43,806 nucleotides of DNA from Deltaproteobacteria bacterium Ga0077550 (lineage in GTDB: Bacteria; Myxococcota_A; Polyangia; Nannocystales; Nannocystaceae): contig LNFB01000126.1 of NCBI GenBank assembly GCA_001464385.1, forward strand, positions 1-43,806. Reading direction: 5' to 3'. Below, in pieces: positions 41,888-43,806 of the stretch (positions within the stretch are counted from its first letter, which is position 1; every line of letters begins with the position of its first letter). The notes beneath the pieces were generated by a model. That model did no database searches, had not been told where the DNA came from, and saw nothing but the letters and a program-made list of their open reading frames with translations. The position numbers were made by a program, and so were the translations under genes.

Positions 41888-43806
41888 ATGAGCTCGGCAC
41901 AGCTAGCACCGGGAACGGCGATCGAAACGTTCACGGTTTCCGGCGTATCACGCGTGCGCACCGGCGCGACGACGTATGACGCCACCGATGCCGAGGGCCA
42001 GGCCGTGCAGGTCACGGTCTACGGCGCCGAGTGTTTCCCGTCCGCGCTCGTGCTCGAGCGGAGCCTCCGCGAGCTGCGGCAGCTGCAGACGCTCACCCAC
42101 GGCCGCATCGCCCGGGTGATCGGCTGCGGCAAGCTCCCCGGCGGCGGCACCTGGGAGGCCCACGCGCCGCTCCCGGCGTCATCGCTCGCCGAGCACCTCG
42201 CCAGCGGTCCGTTGGCCGAGGCCGACGCGCTCGCGATCGCAGCCCAGATCGGCGACGCGTTGATCGAGGCCCAGAAGGTCGGCGTCATCCACCGCAACCT
42301 CGGGGCGGATGCGGTCTTTCCGTCCCCGGCAGGGGTCGTCGTCACCGGCTTCGCCGTCGGAGCGCCGCAGGGCGGCCGCAGCTTCGGCCCGCTCGACACG
42401 ATGGCGCCCGAGCAGGTCGAGGGGAAGGTCGTGGATCAGCGGACGCTGATCTACAACCTCGCTGCGATCGTGCACCACATGCTCCGTGGCGCGCCGCTGT
42501 TCACGGGCGATGCGGCCTCCGTCCTCGCCGCGCACCTGTCGACGGAGCCCGGGGTCGACGTGCCGTCGTCCCTGCGTCGCGGCCTCGCGAAGGATCCGCG
42601 GGTGCGGCCGATGATGCTCAAGCAGTTCGTGACCGAGATCGCCGGCGGTCTCGGGGCAGCGCCCGCGGGCGGCGCCCCAACCAGCCGCGGCTGGACCATG
42701 TTCACGACCGAGGCAGCGCCGGCTCCGACGCCGGTCACCGCCACGACGCCGGCCGCCGCGGCCCCAGCAACCCCACCCGCGCCGGGCGAGGGGGCCAAGC
42801 CGAGCACGCGCGGATGGACGATGTTCATGCAGGCGCAGGACGACGGCGCGCCCGCCCCGGTGGCGAGCGGAGCAGCCGCCGCGCCCGCACCCGCGGTACC
42901 GACACCGGAACCGGCGGCCGCGCCCGCACCCGTGGTCCCCGCCGCGGGCGCCAAGCCGAGCACTCGGGGATGGACGATGTTCATGCAGGCGCAGGAGGAC
43001 GAGGCCGCCCCGGCGGCTGCGGCTCCGCCCACGGCTTCGGCTCCGCCCACGGCTGCGGCTCCGGCCACGCCCGCGGCTCCGCCCACGCCCGCACCGGTCC
43101 CCGCAGCGGGAGCCCCCGTCGCGCCCACCGCTGCCGGTGGCAGTGGTCCCAGCTCGCGCGGGTGGACCATGTTCACCACCGCCGAGGAGCCCGCGACCGT
43201 CGTCGCGCCCACGCCCTCGTCCCCGACCGTCCCGCTCCCCGCCGCCGCAGCGCCGGCCCCCGCCGCCGCAGCAGCGCCTGCGGCCCCTGGCGAGGGGGCC
43301 AAGCCCAGCACGCGCGGATGGACGATGTTCACGCGCGACGACGAGGCGTCGAGTCCGGCGCCCGCGTCGGTCCCCGCCGCCTCCGCGCCGACGCCCGTCG
43401 AGCCGATGGGGGAGCCCGAGGGCGCGCCCCCGAGCAGCCGCGGGTGGACGATGTTCATGGAGCCCGGGGCTGCTGCGGCCGCGGCCGCGAGCGCACCGGC
43501 GGCCCCACCGACCGCCTCGTCGACGCCCACCCCCGCGGCGACGCCGGTCCCCGAGGCCGAGCCCGTCGGCGGCCAGCGCCGCGGGTGGACCATGTTCATG
43601 GAGGCGCCGATCACCTCGGCCGCCGCCGCGCCGTTCGGGCCCGCGACGCCCTCGGAGACCCCCACGCCACCGCCCGAGGCCGAGGTCGCGTCGTCCGACA
43701 ACCGCGGCTGGACCGTGTTCGGCGCGCCGTCGCCGGTCCCGGGGCCCGAGCCCACGCCGGCGCCCGAGCCCACGCGGACCGTCATCTCGACCGCGGCACC
43801 GCAGCC
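41888..43806 (+). CDS. Pseudokinase with a C-terminal array of RGWTMF motifs (3' end outside window)
   Basis: At least 639 aa; open to the window edge. Residues 1-255 follow the Ser/Thr kinase fold: a degenerate Gly loop (GVSRVRTGATTYDA), a beta-3 strand AVQVTVYGAE with Thr at the Lys position, the catalytic loop HRNLGADAV (135-143; normal HRDxKPxN), GFA (154-156) in place of DFG, and APE (173-175) retained. Catalytic Lys, both Asp and the Asn are gone, so no kinase activity is expected. From residue 257 comes a Pro/Ala-rich, probably unstructured tail with eight RGWTMF motifs. No membrane helix is visible so far. ATG 41888 has GGGGAGG upstream. The repeats are conserved amid variable linkers, so they are probably binding sites. 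I do not recognise this protein. Confidence 0.82.
   Translation, partial: MSSAQLAPGTAIETFTVSGVSRVRTGATTYDATDAEGQAVQVTVYGAECFPSALVLERSLRELRQLQTLTHGRIARVIGCGKLPGGGTWEAHAPLPASSLAEHLASGPLAEADALAIAAQIGDALIEAQKVGVIHRNLGADAVFPSPAGVVVTGFAVGAPQGGRSFGPLDTMAPEQVEGKVVDQRTLIYNLAAIVHHMLRGAPLFTGDAASVLAAHLSTEPGVDVPSSLRRGLAKDPRVRPMMLKQFVTEIAGGLGAAPAGGAPTSRGWTMFTTEAAPAPTPVTATTPAAAAPATPPAPGEGAKPSTRGWTMFMQAQDDGAPAPVASGAAAAPAPAVPTPEPAAAPAPVVPAAGAKPSTRGWTMFMQAQEDEAAPAAAAPPTASAPPTAAAPATPAAPPTPAPVPAAGAPVAPTAAGGSGPSSRGWTMFTTAEEPATVVAPTPSSPTVPLPAAAAPAPAAAAAPAAPGEGAKPSTRGWTMFTRDDEASSPAPASVPAASAPTPVEPMGEPEGAPPSSRGWTMFMEPGAAAAAAASAPAAPPTASSTPTPAATPVPEAEPVGGQRRGWTMFMEAPITSAAAAPFGPATPSETPTPPPEAEVASSDNRGWTVFGAPSPVPGPEPTPAPEPTRTVISTAAPQ
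42686..43720 (+). repeat. Eight RGWTMF peptide repeats in the pseudokinase tail
   Basis: Starts of RGWTMF: 42686, 42809, 42965, 43157, 43313, 43439, 43580 and 43703 (the last reads RGWTVF). These are residues 267, 308, 360, 424, 476, 518, 565 and 606, spaced 41-64 residues. Six copies are preceded by Ser-Thr-type pairs (TS, ST, SS). Codons differ between copies (GGC/GGA/GGG, ACC/ACG), so the peptide is kept and the DNA has drifted. Confidence 0.93.

Noticed and set aside
42451..43785. Long minus-strand frame with eight NMVHPR-like repeats
   Set aside because: It is the exact antisense of the RGWTMF repeats. The plus-strand frame has a promoter, ribosome-binding site, a kinase-like fold and sensible codon use; the minus frame has none.

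Overview
The window is very GC-rich and reads as chromosome from a Myxococcota bacterium, most likely Nannocystales-like (lineage is inference). The signs are dense lipoprotein and TPR genes, an FHA/sigma-54 activator, a Glt/Nfs-type envelope-spanning complex with an AgmX/TonB-like tail protein, GTG starts everywhere, and long gene strings joined by ATGA/GTGA overlaps. Almost every base is coding. I see no tRNA, rRNA, CRISPR array, insertion sequence or phage gene.

Layout. 1-2625: the end of bamA, then two tandem Skp/OmpH-like chaperones (outer-membrane protein assembly). 2650-4069: a lipoprotein, then a promoter, a structured leader of about 250 nt, a 63-aa ORF and a strong intrinsic terminator. 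4117-16250 (minus): ten tightly coupled genes from one strong promoter. They encode three outer-membrane barrels, three TPR proteins, two small periplasmic proteins, a lipoprotein and an FHA-TM-TonB-like protein; as I recall the Myxococcus nfsA-H order, it is the same here with two extra genes. 16522-17898 (plus): a divergent FHA-sigma54 activator, a candidate regulator of that operon.

17977-24206: folP-cdaA-cdaR-glmM-acpS-nnr. This joins folate synthesis, c-di-AMP synthesis and its YbbR partner, the first committed step towards UDP-GlcNAc, holo-ACP synthase and NAD(P)HX repair. 24223-27082: an ETHE1-like persulfide dioxygenase, a small Cys-rich lipoprotein and a propeller-like lipoprotein. 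27138-33547: a TPR lipoprotein followed by a Gld-type ABC exporter (ATPase, a fused GldF+GldG protein, a DUF4340-like protein). 33556-37340: a hexanucleotide repeat and hairpin, a lipoprotein, an orphan family-5 solute-binding lipoprotein, a 52-aa ORF and an outer-membrane barrel.

37445-41449: yicC-gmk-rel. The Rel protein keeps its hydrolase residues but has several changed synthetase residues. 41524-41688: a 54-aa very basic protein with its own promoter. 41888-end: a large protein, cut by the window edge, made of a catalytically dead kinase domain and a Pro/Ala-rich tail with eight copies of the motif RGWTMF. I do not recognise this protein; it is the most novel item here.

Common themes are outer-membrane biogenesis, envelope-spanning machines and nucleotide second messengers (c-di-AMP, (p)ppGpp). 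Several genes have a TAnnnT -10 box about 7 nt before the start codon, which suggests leaderless mRNAs. All assignments come from reading motifs by eye; no database search was run.
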